Source: Bacteroidota bacterium (GTDB taxonomy: Bacteria; Bacteroidota; Ignavibacteria; UBA10030). Taken from it: 32,915 nucleotides of DNA. Below, one piece after another: positions 1-7,649 of this stretch; position 1 is the stretch's first letter, and the number at the start of each line of letters is the position of its first letter. The notes beneath the pieces are model-generated. The model ran no database searches. It was not told the DNA's origin and was given only the letters and a program-made list of their open reading frames with translations. The position numbers were made by a program, and so were the translations under genes. Location of the stretch: NCBI GenBank assembly GCA_026416125.1, contig JAOAFT010000023.1:1-32915 (forward strand), in the 5' to 3' direction.

Positions 1-19
1 AGATGTGTATAAGAGACAG
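1..19 (+). other. Tn5/Nextera mosaic-end adapter remnant
   Basis: The first 19 bases, AGATGTGTATAAGAGACAG, are identical to the transposase mosaic end used in tagmentation sequencing libraries. The match sits exactly at the window edge and interrupts a coding sequence (PgeF-like, minus strand). It is untrimmed adapter at a contig end, so gene content should be read only from base 20 onward. Confidence 0.95.
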
Positions 20-258
20 GGTTTATGAACAACGATGACTGTATCGGTATGCTGTTGTTGCGGCTGTGCCAGCTGTGATAGATTAATATTGAACAATTGA
101 AAGAAGTATTCTCTATTGTGTGTAATCGTTTCAGGTGAAATAGCCCCTGAATATCCCATGCTCATTTCATACTCTATAATTCCTTCATTTCTCCATCGTG
201 TGCTCATGCCAGCACGTACAAATATGAAATTACTAAATATCTTTGGTACAATGATCAT
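20..258 (-). CDS. pgeF: PgeF/YfiH laccase-domain protein, N-terminal part only
   Basis: An open frame runs leftward from an ATG at 258 into the adapter at 1-19, giving about 79 residues. The N-terminus reads NFIFVRAGMSTR, matching the family signature in which a short beta strand precedes G-F-S-T-R. It is followed by an asparagine/arginine segment (THNREYFFQLFNI) and a Q-Q-H-T-D-T-V segment that corresponds to the family's 'QvHg..V' metal-site histidine. Family members are copper- or zinc-dependent enzymes linked to purine nucleoside cleavage or to peptidoglycan editing (established knowledge). The start lies 3 nt after the kinase stop, so it is probably the next cistron of the pyr-kinase operon. 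The C-terminal two thirds are missing because the contig ends. Family assignment rests on a short stretch but several motifs agree. Confidence 0.72.
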
Positions 259-261
259 GCT

Positions 262-3200
262 TCACTTTGGGAATGTGATGGTAAATGTTGTTCCATGTCC
301 AACAACACTTTCACATTCAATAGTACCTCCCATTTCTTCTATAATTCTGCGTGCGATTGCTAATCCCAATCCCATCCCTTCCGTTTTTGTCGAGAAATTA
401 GGTTCGAAAATTTTCGAAATATGTTCTGGTGGTATACCAGGTCCTGTGTCACGAATCTGGACTCTACTACTTTGTTCATCGAGAGAAACCGTAACAGTGA
501 TTGTCCCACCTTGTTCAAGCACTTGTACTGCGTTTTTTATGATATTGATAAATGCGCGCTGGAGATGTTCGGGATCTGCAAGAATTTCAACTAGAGTCGG
601 TGGAACAAAAACCTGAAATTGTATTGTTTGCATTGAAGCGAAAACCTGGACCGCTTGTTGAACGATCGTTGTAAGATTTACTTTTTCATATTGGAATGTG
701 GGCATCTTTCCAAACGAAGAAAACTCTGATGCAATTCGTGAAAGAGATTCTATTTGTTCAATTAACGATTGAGCAATATTTTTTAAAATATCCTCCCGTT
801 CAGGAACTTTATCCTTGAATACCTGTACGAGATGTTGCACTGAGAGTTTCATTGGTGTTAATGGATTTCGTATTTCATGAGCAACCTGTTTAGCCATCTC
901 ACGCCATGCTCGTTCTCGTTCTACCTTTTCTGCTTCTTCTCTGTGATGCCGTAATTCTCGAATCATACTATTGAACGATGTTATGAGTTCATCAAATTCA
1001 TTCTTGAACCGTGCCACAATTTCATAGTTGAGTTCACCAGTACTTAGCCGCTGTGTTGCATCTTGAAGCACTCTAATGGGCTTTGCTACAGTAACTGTTA
1101 CCACTCCAGCTGTAAACAACACAATTATACATACAACAGCGTAAAAACTTAAGAGTGTCGCATTCTTGCGGATTATTTCAATCTCAAGTTCGGGATACTG
1201 ACCTAATGTTGTTATACGAATAATTCCAACCGGCTTACCACCTATGCGTATTCCTTTATACCCAGCAACGACATTGGTTCCCCGAACTACTTCCTGCCTA
1301 AATATACTCATGCTCCCACCAGAAAGGATTTGTGCGTACAGTACCCCATTAAGTCGATTACCTAAAATGCCGGTTCTATACAATTCTGGTGTACTGCTCG
1401 CTTGTACGTACATATTTTGAAAAACTGTAAAATCAATACCAGACTCCACTGCAAGAGCTTTACAAAAATCATCATCCACACCGTTAATAAAATCCTCTTC
1501 GTCTTCAACGTATGATCCAATGCGACGCTCTAATGCATCGAGATCTCTCATGAGTGATGCCTGAATTAATTGTTGTAACATGTCGTGTGAAATTGACTGT
1601 GTATAGAAAACTAAAAACCCCAGAGGAAGGATTGCAACTATAAGGATACCAACAAACAATTTTGTCCGAAAACCATAGAGAATTGCCCGAAGCGATATTT
1701 TCTGAAGAAGAGCTGGCGTAATGAAGATTAAGGCAACAAGTGCAAACATGAACAGCAACTTTACGCAATTGAAGAGCAAGACTCCAGTACTCGGTAACCC
1801 CACAAGAATTCCAACAATCTTATGCTTTTCTCCTTTTGCAACAACAAAAAATCCGGACATTTTCTGTTCGTGTGAAGAAAGAGAGTACCATGAGCTTTGC
1901 AGACCTGTATTCACTGCGGAAAGAATGCTGTCTGGAAGAACCACAGGAATGTTTTTTACTGTACCTATCGTTGATATAATTCGTCCACTATTATATTCAA
2001 CAACGCTGATATCACGAGTAATAAGGTATGAAAGAGGTAACGCATCTACCAAGGGTGTGATAGTACTAACAGTGCTGGTTTTGTACGGCGAAAGGATACA
2101 TGCTACCGTTCCTTGAATTCGTTCATTCGCATCACGAAGAGTAAACCATACACCGTAGTACGGTATACTTTTTTGGTTCTGTTGAATGGTAATTGTCTGA
2201 GATACCTCTTCTTCATGCTCGAACAATAAACGGAGTACTTCTCTGATTTCGTAACTACTCATGCCTATAACGAACTGATCACGCTCTTCCCCATTCTCAT
2301 CATAATAATAAAGACCTCCTTGAACGTTTGTCTTTGAAGCTTGTGTGAAACTCCACAGCCTGTAAGCAAGAAGATCGTATGTTGAATACTTGTGTTGACG
2401 TAACACATGGATAAAGTTTTGTCGAATACTAGAAAGGACATCTGCTACAAGCAATTGCATTCGAACGTCGATTGGTTGAGCAAGCTCCTTTGCTAGAGAT
2501 TCGTAGCGCTCATACTCCTTCGAAACGCTATACCGGTAAAGTATTGGAAGACAGAGAACATACGCAGCAATAACAGTACATACCCAGAAACAGTACTCCG
2601 AAGATCGAAATAACTTCCATTGTTTTACAGTATGTAAGTATTGTGTACTCAAGAAAAAGAAGAAGAGAAAGTACCATATCCAAAATGGTGTTTTCTGCTC
2701 ATTGACAAACAACAAAAAAACAACTATCCCAGCTGTTGCGACGAGAGCAACTATGAACACTCTCCGCCAATAAGGAACCGGTACCGTATGTTCAACGAAT
2801 ACCCATTGAATAGTGAATATTACATTCGAACTATACACAAGTGCTATTGAAAGAAATATTGTGCTAAAGATGAGAATCATTGATTCAAACGAGGGGAATA
2901 CTGCAGAACTGAAGAATAAATCAACAGTAGAATCATATACAAAGCTCCGAATCGATGCACCATATCCATGAATAAGCAACAAATGGAACGCAAAAAGTAC
3001 TCCAAGTATAATTCCAATAACACTTTTACTATACGTTTGAGTACTTAGAGAAAAAAGCCCAGCACCACGTGGTTTGATTTCTCTTCCAAGAATGATAATA
3101 GAGACCAGAAGGACTATAGTTGTAAAGAGTAGGTCACCTAGCGACGATGCCAAACCACTTCCAAATGATGACCCATAGAAATATGGTGTAAAGAGTTTCA

Positions 3201-4080
3201 ACTCAAATAATGAGTTTGGAATTTCGAAGTAGATGCACGCATAGCGAATTACCCAAAGAAGAGCTATCTTTCCAGTGAGAACAATCCACCGTTTCCTATA
3301 TTTTGACAAGAGAACCCACCCAACACCTATGACGTAAACACATAGGAAGAAAATTCCCCATTTCCGTATTGCATCGAACGTTGAGAACGTTTTCCCCTCA
3401 TATTGGGCTAAACCTTGTTTATCAAATGCAATGTAGCCTAGTACTCGGTTATTAGAGAAAGTTAGCGGGACATAATATTCCGACGGTAAAGCTTCTGAAG
3501 TATTCTTTATAACTCGACCGCTAATTCCAATGTTATTCTCGAGTTCTTCTTGAAACATCGTTTTAATAGCAGGGACTCGATGCGCTGCATTAAGACACTT
3601 GTACAGTACTAAAATCACATTTTTCTCTTTAATAGGCATGGTAAGAGCAAGGTACACCATACCATTTTTTTCAACGAGGGTCATTGTTGTATCAATTTGA
3701 GTTTGAGAATCGTAGCTATCCCGCACTGCATCACCTACCCATGCTACCAATGTACCATTTGTATCGATAACATCGATTGTATAGTCTTCTTCCTTAGTAC
3801 ACTTTTCTAAAAATGCAAATAGAACTCTGTTGTTCTCACTTGTTTGATAACTAAGTTGGTACTCAATATCTTTGCAAGTATTCAACATTTTTTTAATAGT
3901 AGAATAAAAAATACTACTCACACCTTCTTGGATCGATGCATAATTTTGTTCGCTTTCGTGAAAAAGCACACCATTGGAAGATCGTTGACCCAAACCCCGC
4001 AGTGTAACTGTAAGAACACCTACACCAAAGAGAAGACAGAGTCCCACAATAAGTATTATAGAGTTCTCATATTTTTTCAT
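262..4080 (-). CDS. Giant NtrY-like membrane sensor histidine kinase
   Basis: A 1272-residue sensor kinase. From the N-terminus: one membrane helix (about residues 5-27), an extracytoplasmic domain to about 235, a polytopic membrane block (about 240-525, roughly seven or eight helices), a second soluble domain (about 530-755), two further helices (about 765-835), a third extracytoplasmic domain (about 840-970), a last helix (about 975-998), HAMP (about 1000-1045), a HisKA H-box AHEIRNPLTPMKLS with the phospho-acceptor near H1068, and a HATPase domain with N box (NIIKNAVQ), G1 (DTGPGIP) and G2 (GMGLGLAI). The PMKLS after the H-box is typical of NtrY/AtoS-like kinases. I prefer the ATG at 4080 over the GTG at 4110, because 4080 makes an ATGA overlap with the preceding gene. 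No response regulator is visible nearby. The signal is unknown. Confidence 0.9.
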   Translation of the reverse strand: MKKYENSIILIVGLCLLFGVGVLTVTLRGLGQRSSNGVLFHESEQNYASIQEGVSSIFYSTIKKMLNTCKDIEYQLSYQTSENNRVLFAFLEKCTKEEDYTIDVIDTNGTLVAWVGDAVRDSYDSQTQIDTTMTLVEKNGMVYLALTMPIKEKNVILVLYKCLNAAHRVPAIKTMFQEELENNIGISGRVIKNTSEALPSEYYVPLTFSNNRVLGYIAFDKQGLAQYEGKTFSTFDAIRKWGIFFLCVYVIGVGWVLLSKYRKRWIVLTGKIALLWVIRYACIYFEIPNSLFELKLFTPYFYGSSFGSGLASSLGDLLFTTIVLLVSIIILGREIKPRGAGLFSLSTQTYSKSVIGIILGVLFAFHLLLIHGYGASIRSFVYDSTVDLFFSSAVFPSFESMILIFSTIFLSIALVYSSNVIFTIQWVFVEHTVPVPYWRRVFIVALVATAGIVVFLLFVNEQKTPFWIWYFLFFFFLSTQYLHTVKQWKLFRSSEYCFWVCTVIAAYVLCLPILYRYSVSKEYERYESLAKELAQPIDVRMQLLVADVLSSIRQNFIHVLRQHKYSTYDLLAYRLWSFTQASKTNVQGGLYYYDENGEERDQFVIGMSSYEIREVLRLLFEHEEEVSQTITIQQNQKSIPYYGVWFTLRDANERIQGTVACILSPYKTSTVSTITPLVDALPLSYLITRDISVVEYNSGRIISTIGTVKNIPVVLPDSILSAVNTGLQSSWYSLSSHEQKMSGFFVVAKGEKHKIVGILVGLPSTGVLLFNCVKLLFMFALVALIFITPALLQKISLRAILYGFRTKLFVGILIVAILPLGFLVFYTQSISHDMLQQLIQASLMRDLDALERRIGSYVEDEEDFINGVDDDFCKALAVESGIDFTVFQNMYVQASSTPELYRTGILGNRLNGVLYAQILSGGSMSIFRQEVVRGTNVVAGYKGIRIGGKPVGIIRITTLGQYPELEIEIIRKNATLLSFYAVVCIIVLFTAGVVTVTVAKPIRVLQDATQRLSTGELNYEIVARFKNEFDELITSFNSMIRELRHHREEAEKVERERAWREMAKQVAHEIRNPLTPMKLSVQHLVQVFKDKVPEREDILKNIAQSLIEQIESLSRIASEFSSFGKMPTFQYEKVNLTTIVQQAVQVFASMQTIQFQVFVPPTLVEILADPEHLQRAFINIIKNAVQVLEQGGTITVTVSLDEQSSRVQIRDTGPGIPPEHISKIFEPNFSTKTEGMGLGLAIARRIIEEMGGTIECESVVGHGTTFTITFPK

Positions 4081-4508
4081 TCGTATATACACAGTTGCAC
4101 TATGGACCACCTGCTGTTGTCTTGATCAAGTACAACGAAAAGAGTAGCTGTTCGTTTTGTCCCCTTTTCAATCCAACTTAGCTTTGCAAGTGCATATGGC
4201 TGTGGTAATTGTACATGCATCGTAATGTAAGAAAACGATATAATACGATGCGTTGCAAGAAAATGAGAGAGGAGTACCTCGGCTTGATTCTGAGATACAA
4301 CCGTTTCAGTTGAAAGGATTGCCACTCTCAGAATTGGTGCAAAATAGATTGTAAGGTGAGCTGAATGACGTTGTTCAAATGCGTATTGAACTACACTAAA
4401 CAGTACCTGTGGTGTGGGTTGAGTGCTTTGCTCTCCTCTATGTGCATTATACAGTTGTACTCCAATAACTATACCGAATGTACAGACAATCGATTTGATT
4501 AAAACCAT
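4077..4508 (-). CDS. DUF4783-like exported protein
   Basis: A 143-residue protein with an N-terminal hydrophobic segment (about residues 3-18), probably a signal peptide or membrane anchor. The body follows the pattern of Bacteroidota DUF4783 proteins, which are small NTF2-like folds: a strand ending in AILSTETVVSQNQAEVLLSHF, then an aromatic strand, then a C-terminal strand ending QLCIYE that corresponds to the family's usual 'QLRIE' end. The function of DUF4783 is unknown. The gene lies 24 nt after pyrC and its TGA overlaps the kinase ATG (ATGA), so the two are likely translationally coupled. A periplasmic partner of the kinase is a possible role, but that is inference from position only. 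Confidence 0.7.
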   Translation of the reverse strand: MVLIKSIVCTFGIVIGVQLYNAHRGEQSTQPTPQVLFSVVQYAFEQRHSAHLTIYFAPILRVAILSTETVVSQNQAEVLLSHFLATHRIISFSYITMHVQLPQPYALAKLSWIEKGTKRTATLFVVLDQDNSRWSIVQLCIYE

Positions 4509-4532
4509 CCTAGTAAAACTCTTTCCAAATTC

Positions 4533-5819
4533 TCATATAAAGAATGTATAAGAATTCCCATTCATTACTCCAATTGCACGGCCTGTCAACTTCCAACCAT
4601 GAAATAGGCTATTCTTTGATTTCGAATGGAACGTATTGATATCCACAACCCACTCACATTCAGGATCAAGAAAAGTAAAGTTTGCCTTTTCCCCTTCTTG
4701 TATAAGAATAGATCCAACACCAACAATTTTCCGTGGGTTAACAGACATCTTTTCAACTAGTTCATAGAGAGTTAAAATACCAGTTGTAACAAGGGTTGTC
4801 ATCGATAATCCCACCGCTGTTTCTAATCCGACAATTCCAAATGGTGCAATGGTGTACTCAACATCCTTTTCATCAATAGTATGTGGCGCATGATCACTTG
4901 CAATTACATCGATTGTACCATCCCGTAAGGCATCCTTCAATGCAGCAATATCTTCTTCTGTACGGAGTGGTGGATTTATTTTTGTGTTTGTATCGTAACC
5001 ATCAACAACCGTGTCAGTGAGTGAAATGTGATGTGGTGTTACTTCTGCAGTTATTGGCAGTCCATTTGCTTTTGCTCGACGAATAACTTCAACGGTTCCA
5101 GCTGTGCTAACATGAGCGACATGATACTTTGCATGTGGTACATAACGAAGTAGTACACAATCACGGACAACGATTATTTCTTCTGCAATAGGGGGTATTC
5201 CGGGTAATCCTAATCGGGTGGATTGAAACCCTTCATTCATTACCCCCCCTTTTGCCAATGTAGGCTCTTCTGCATGTTGAATTACAGGCAACCCAAACAT
5301 GGAAGAGTACTCAAAAATCCTACGCATTAATTCAGCACTTGCTATTGTTGAACCATCGTCCGAAAGAGCCACAGCCCCAGCTTCAGCCAGCTCTGCAATT
5401 GGCGCGAGTTCTTCACCTTGTCGACCTTTTGTTGCCGCTGCAATGGGATACACATCAACTAACCCTTTAGTAGCTTTTTTCCCTGTATCTTGTATATACC
5501 GAACAACAGATTCATCATCAATAACAGGATTTGTATTTGGCATACAGCACACGGCAGTAAACCCTCCAGCAGCTGCTGCTGCACATCCTGTTGCGATAGT
5601 TTCTTTGTGTTCATACCCAGGCTCGCGTAAGTGAACATGCATATCCATAAAACCTGGTGCAATAATCTTCCCAGGCAAACTAATTACTTCGTATGAACGA
5701 TCAGCTGTAATGTTTTTCCTGATTTTTTCAATAATTCCATCGACAATGAGAATATCCATTGATTCATCGATCCCACGTACCGGGTCAACAAGGTGAGCAC
5801 CTTTCAGATGTAGTTTCAT
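4533..5819 (-). CDS. pyrC: Dihydroorotase, class I type
   Basis: A 428-residue dihydroorotase, which cyclises N-carbamoyl-aspartate to dihydroorotate in pyrimidine synthesis. Metal-site residues are all present: HVH at about H61/H63 in the MDMHVHLREPG motif, D in SDDG near 154, H182 in QHAEE, H236 in HVS, and D309 in ASDHAPH. The length and the GFTAVCCMPNTNP motif match the bacterial class I (about 45 kDa) enzymes. The AAGGAG at 5825-5830 sits 5 nt before the ATG, and the gene begins 9 nt after pyrB. It is the third pyrimidine gene under the PyrR attenuator. Confidence 0.97.
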   Translation of the reverse strand: MKLHLKGAHLVDPVRGIDESMDILIVDGIIEKIRKNITADRSYEVISLPGKIIAPGFMDMHVHLREPGYEHKETIATGCAAAAAGGFTAVCCMPNTNPVIDDESVVRYIQDTGKKATKGLVDVYPIAAATKGRQGEELAPIAELAEAGAVALSDDGSTIASAELMRRIFEYSSMFGLPVIQHAEEPTLAKGGVMNEGFQSTRLGLPGIPPIAEEIIVVRDCVLLRYVPHAKYHVAHVSTAGTVEVIRRAKANGLPITAEVTPHHISLTDTVVDGYDTNTKINPPLRTEEDIAALKDALRDGTIDVIASDHAPHTIDEKDVEYTIAPFGIVGLETAVGLSMTTLVTTGILTLYELVEKMSVNPRKIVGVGSILIQEGEKANFTFLDPECEWVVDINTFHSKSKNSLFHGWKLTGRAIGVMNGNSYTFFI

Positions 5820-5828
5820 ATGTTCTCC

Positions 5829-6749
5829 TTAATTCGATAAACCAAGTAAATACAGCACAGCCATTCGTACTGCGACGCCGTTTGTAACTTGTTCAAGTAT
5901 AACTGAATGTGGTCCATCAGCAAGATCTGCTGAAAGCTCAACGTCACGGTTAATTGGTCCTGGATGCATAATTGTAATCGGGTGCTGTGCTTTCTCAATC
6001 TTCTCTTTTGTAACGCCAAAATATCGATGGAATTCACGAAGCGAAGGGAATAACCCACTTTTTTGCCGCTCGAGTTGAATCCTCAAGACATTGAGAACAT
6101 CGATATGAGGTATGACATCTTCCAACCGGTGATATACGCGAACACCTAACCGTTCGATGTAGCGGGGTATAAGTGTAGCTGGACCACAAACGGAAACTTC
6201 AGCACCCATTGTTGTAAGTCCAAAAATGTTCGAGCGAGCAACGCGACTGTGAAGAATATCACCAACAATACAGACACGAAGTCCTTCCAACGTTTTATAT
6301 TTTTGTCGCAAAGTCATCATATCCAACAACGCTTGCGTTGGATGCTCATGAAGTCCATCACCAGCATTGATGACATTCGCTTTTACTACCCGACTGAGAA
6401 AATGTGGAACCCCAGCTGAAGAGTGTCGAACAACAACCATATCAATCTTCATAGCTTCGATGTTGCGTGCAGTGTCTTTGAGTGTTTCGCCCTTTGCTAC
6501 ACTGCTTCCTGATGTTGTGAAGTTCACAACGTCAGCAGAAAGCCGACGTTCAGCTAATTCAAAAGATATACGTGTACGTGTGGAATTTTCAAAAAAGAGG
6601 TTGACAATTGTTTTCCCTTGAAGAGGGGGAACTTTCTTAATTGGACGTTCGAGTACCTCTTTGAATGATTCTGCAGTATCTAAAATCAGTGTAATATCAT
6701 CCTTGCTCATTCCTTCCAATCCAAGTAAATGCCTGTTTTGGAGTTTCAT
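5829..6749 (-). CDS. pyrB: Aspartate carbamoyltransferase catalytic subunit
   Basis: A 306-residue enzyme joining carbamoyl phosphate and aspartate, the committed step of pyrimidine synthesis. The carbamoyl-phosphate loop ENSTRTRISFE is at about residues 54-64, HPTQALLDMM and HSRVARSN lie in the middle, and HPGPINRDVEL is near residue 264. Length is normal for the family. A regulatory subunit gene (pyrI) is not present here, so the enzyme may be unregulated by nucleotides or form another complex (inference). It starts 6 nt after pyrR and ends 9 nt before pyrC, which indicates one transcript. Confidence 0.97.
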   Translation of the reverse strand: MKLQNRHLLGLEGMSKDDITLILDTAESFKEVLERPIKKVPPLQGKTIVNLFFENSTRTRISFELAERRLSADVVNFTTSGSSVAKGETLKDTARNIEAMKIDMVVVRHSSAGVPHFLSRVVKANVINAGDGLHEHPTQALLDMMTLRQKYKTLEGLRVCIVGDILHSRVARSNIFGLTTMGAEVSVCGPATLIPRYIERLGVRVYHRLEDVIPHIDVLNVLRIQLERQKSGLFPSLREFHRYFGVTKEKIEKAQHPITIMHPGPINRDVELSADLADGPHSVILEQVTNGVAVRMAVLYLLGLSN

Positions 6750-6755
6750 CTCTCC

Positions 6756-7298
6756 CTACTCCTTCTTCCGATCATGGTTTACTAGATAAACACTGTCATC
6801 ACCGTCAATTTCTTGGAGAAGTACCCGGATCTCATGAGTTTTTGCTGTCGGTACATTCTTCCCAACAAAATCTGCTTTTATTGGAAGCTCACGATGACCC
6901 CTATCGACAAGGACAAGAAGTTCAATCCTCGCGGGTCGGCCAAGATCCATCAGTGCATTGAGAGCTGAACGCACAGTTCTTCCAGTAAATAGTACATCAT
7001 CGACTAAGATTATTATCTTATCCTTTACATCAAACAGGATTTCAGTACTCTTGAGTACAGGTTGATCAAGTCGTCCTCGAAGATCATCTCGATATAATGT
7101 AATATCAAGAACCCCCACAGGGAGTTGCTTCCCTTCAAGTTCGAAAATTTTCCGGGCAATACGATGAGCAAGGTATTCCCCTCTAGTTCGAATACCAACG
7201 AAAGCGAGTCTTTCCAAGTCTTTATTCCGTTCGATTACTTCGTGTGCTAACCTGTTTATCGTTCGTTGGAGACCTTTTGCATCAAGAATTTGTTGCAT
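6756..7298 (-). CDS. pyrR: PyrR pyrimidine attenuation regulator / uracil phosphoribosyltransferase
   Basis: A 180-residue PyrR. The PRPP-binding motif ILVDDVLFTGRTVRSAL (about residues 97-113) is intact, as are the N-terminal RTINRLAHEV helix and the GIRTRGEYLA loop typical of PyrR rather than of other phosphoribosyltransferases. PyrR binds UMP or UTP and then binds a hairpin in pyr leader RNA, favouring termination; many members also convert uracil to UMP. The leader in front of this gene carries just such a hairpin and a terminator (7315-7408), so autoregulation of pyrR-pyrB-pyrC is strongly suggested. A GGAGG at 7305-7309 lies 6 nt from the ATG. Confidence 0.96.
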   Translation of the reverse strand: MQQILDAKGLQRTINRLAHEVIERNKDLERLAFVGIRTRGEYLAHRIARKIFELEGKQLPVGVLDITLYRDDLRGRLDQPVLKSTEILFDVKDKIIILVDDVLFTGRTVRSALNALMDLGRPARIELLVLVDRGHRELPIKADFVGKNVPTAKTHEIRVLLQEIDGDDSVYLVNHDRKKE

Positions 7299-7304
7299 TA
7301 ACTA

Positions 7305-7309
7305 CCTCC
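7305..7309 (-). promoter_or_regulatory. Shine-Dalgarno sequence of pyrR
   Basis: GGAGG on the minus strand, 6 nt before the pyrR ATG at 7298. It lies only a few bases beyond the attenuator's U-tract, so any RNA that escapes termination reaches the ribosome site immediately. Confidence 0.85.
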
Positions 7310-7314
7310 AGAAA

Positions 7315-7350
7315 TAAAAAATCCCCACCTCCATTCTCGTAAGGTGAGGG
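7315..7350 (-). terminator. Intrinsic terminator of the pyr attenuator
   Basis: On the minus strand CCCTCACCTT (7350-7341) pairs with GGAGGTGGGG (7332-7323) to give nine base pairs with one bulged U and a 9-nt loop. A run of T residues follows directly (ATTTTTTAT, 7322-7314). It lies between the PyrR-binding hairpin and pyrR, so it is a leader terminator rather than a gene-end terminator. Its 5' arm can instead pair with the antiterminator strand at 7373-7380. Confidence 0.88.
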
Positions 7351-7380
7351 TTTCTAATAACAGAACTCATTTCTCTCCTT
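7341..7380 (-). promoter_or_regulatory. Antiterminator pairing of the pyr leader
   Basis: AAGGAGAG (7380-7373) can pair with CUCACCUU (7348-7341), seven of eight positions with one A-A mismatch. The left strand shares AAGG with the lower stem of the PyrR-binding hairpin, and the right strand is the 5' arm of the terminator. The antiterminator is therefore exclusive with both, which is the logic of the Bacillus-type pyr attenuator. Pairing was done by eye, without energy calculation. Confidence 0.72.
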
Positions 7381-7408
7381 TCCTATCTCACTGGATAGGC
7401 TTTAAAGG
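7377..7408 (-). promoter_or_regulatory. PyrR-binding hairpin (anti-antiterminator)
   Basis: On the minus strand: lower stem CCTTT/AAAGG, a 5'-side purine-rich internal loop AAAG, upper stem CCTATC/GATAGG, and a terminal hexaloop CAGTGA. The hexaloop fits the CNGNGA consensus of the PyrR-binding loop and UCCAGUGAGA matches the conserved core of Bacillus pyr binding loops (established knowledge). The purine-rich bulge is on the expected side. It begins 20 nt downstream of the tRNA-Val 3' end and lies upstream of the leader terminator and pyrR. Confidence 0.9.
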
Positions 7409-7428
7409 TTTTTTCCACTGATTGCTTG

Positions 7429-7503
7429 TGGGCGCTACTGGAGTCGAACCAGTGACCTTACGCGTGTGAAGCGTACGCTCTAGACCAACTGAGCTAAGCG
7501 CCC
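7429..7503 (-). tRNA. tRNA-Val (anticodon CAC)
   Basis: A complete 75-nt cloverleaf on the minus strand: acceptor GGGCGCT/AGCGCCC with discriminator A, D arm GCTC/GAGC, anticodon stem TACGC/GCGTA with loop TTCACAC (anticodon CAC at 7466-7468), a five-base variable loop, and T arm ACTGG-TTCGACT-CCAGT. The CAC anticodon reads GUG (valine). CCA is not encoded; CAAGC follows the discriminator, so RNase Z plus CCA addition is expected. The pyr leader hairpin starts only 20 nt downstream on the same strand. Confidence 0.95.
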
Positions 7504-7517
7504 GTTATGTCATAGCC

Positions 7518-7546
7518 AATATACGAAAGGAATGAGTAGGAAACAA
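7518..7546 (-). promoter_or_regulatory. Sigma-70 type promoter of tRNA-Val and probably the pyr operon
   Basis: On the minus strand a -35 TTGTTT (7546-7541) and a -10 TATATT (7523-7518) are separated by exactly 17 bp, and the -10 ends 14 nt before the tRNA 5' end. No comparable promoter fits between the tRNA and the PyrR hairpin, so this is the best candidate for the whole tRNA-pyr transcript. Found by inspection only. Confidence 0.6.
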
Positions 7547-7649
7547 GATAAGCAAAATTACAGATCAATCATTATTGGATACATACTTTTTTCGCTCTTC
7601 TTCTGTATTGGAAGAAAAGAAACTTCACATGAATGCTTCAAGGTTTAGA

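Noticed and set aside
116-616. Plus-strand open frame of 166 codons opposite the kinase C-terminus
   Set aside because: It is antisense to the strongly conserved HATPase domain, has no domain pattern and no ribosome site; a shadow frame.
4081-4110. Longer kinase form starting with GTG at 4110
   Set aside because: The extra ten residues lie in the overlap with the DUF4783 gene; the ATG at 4080 gives an ATGA overlap and begins directly with a membrane helix.
7553-7560. TAATTTTG on the minus strand, matching the Bacteroidetes -7 box TAnnTTTG
   Set aside because: No TTG-type -33 element lies at the expected spacing, and a better sigma-70 pair lies between it and the tRNA.
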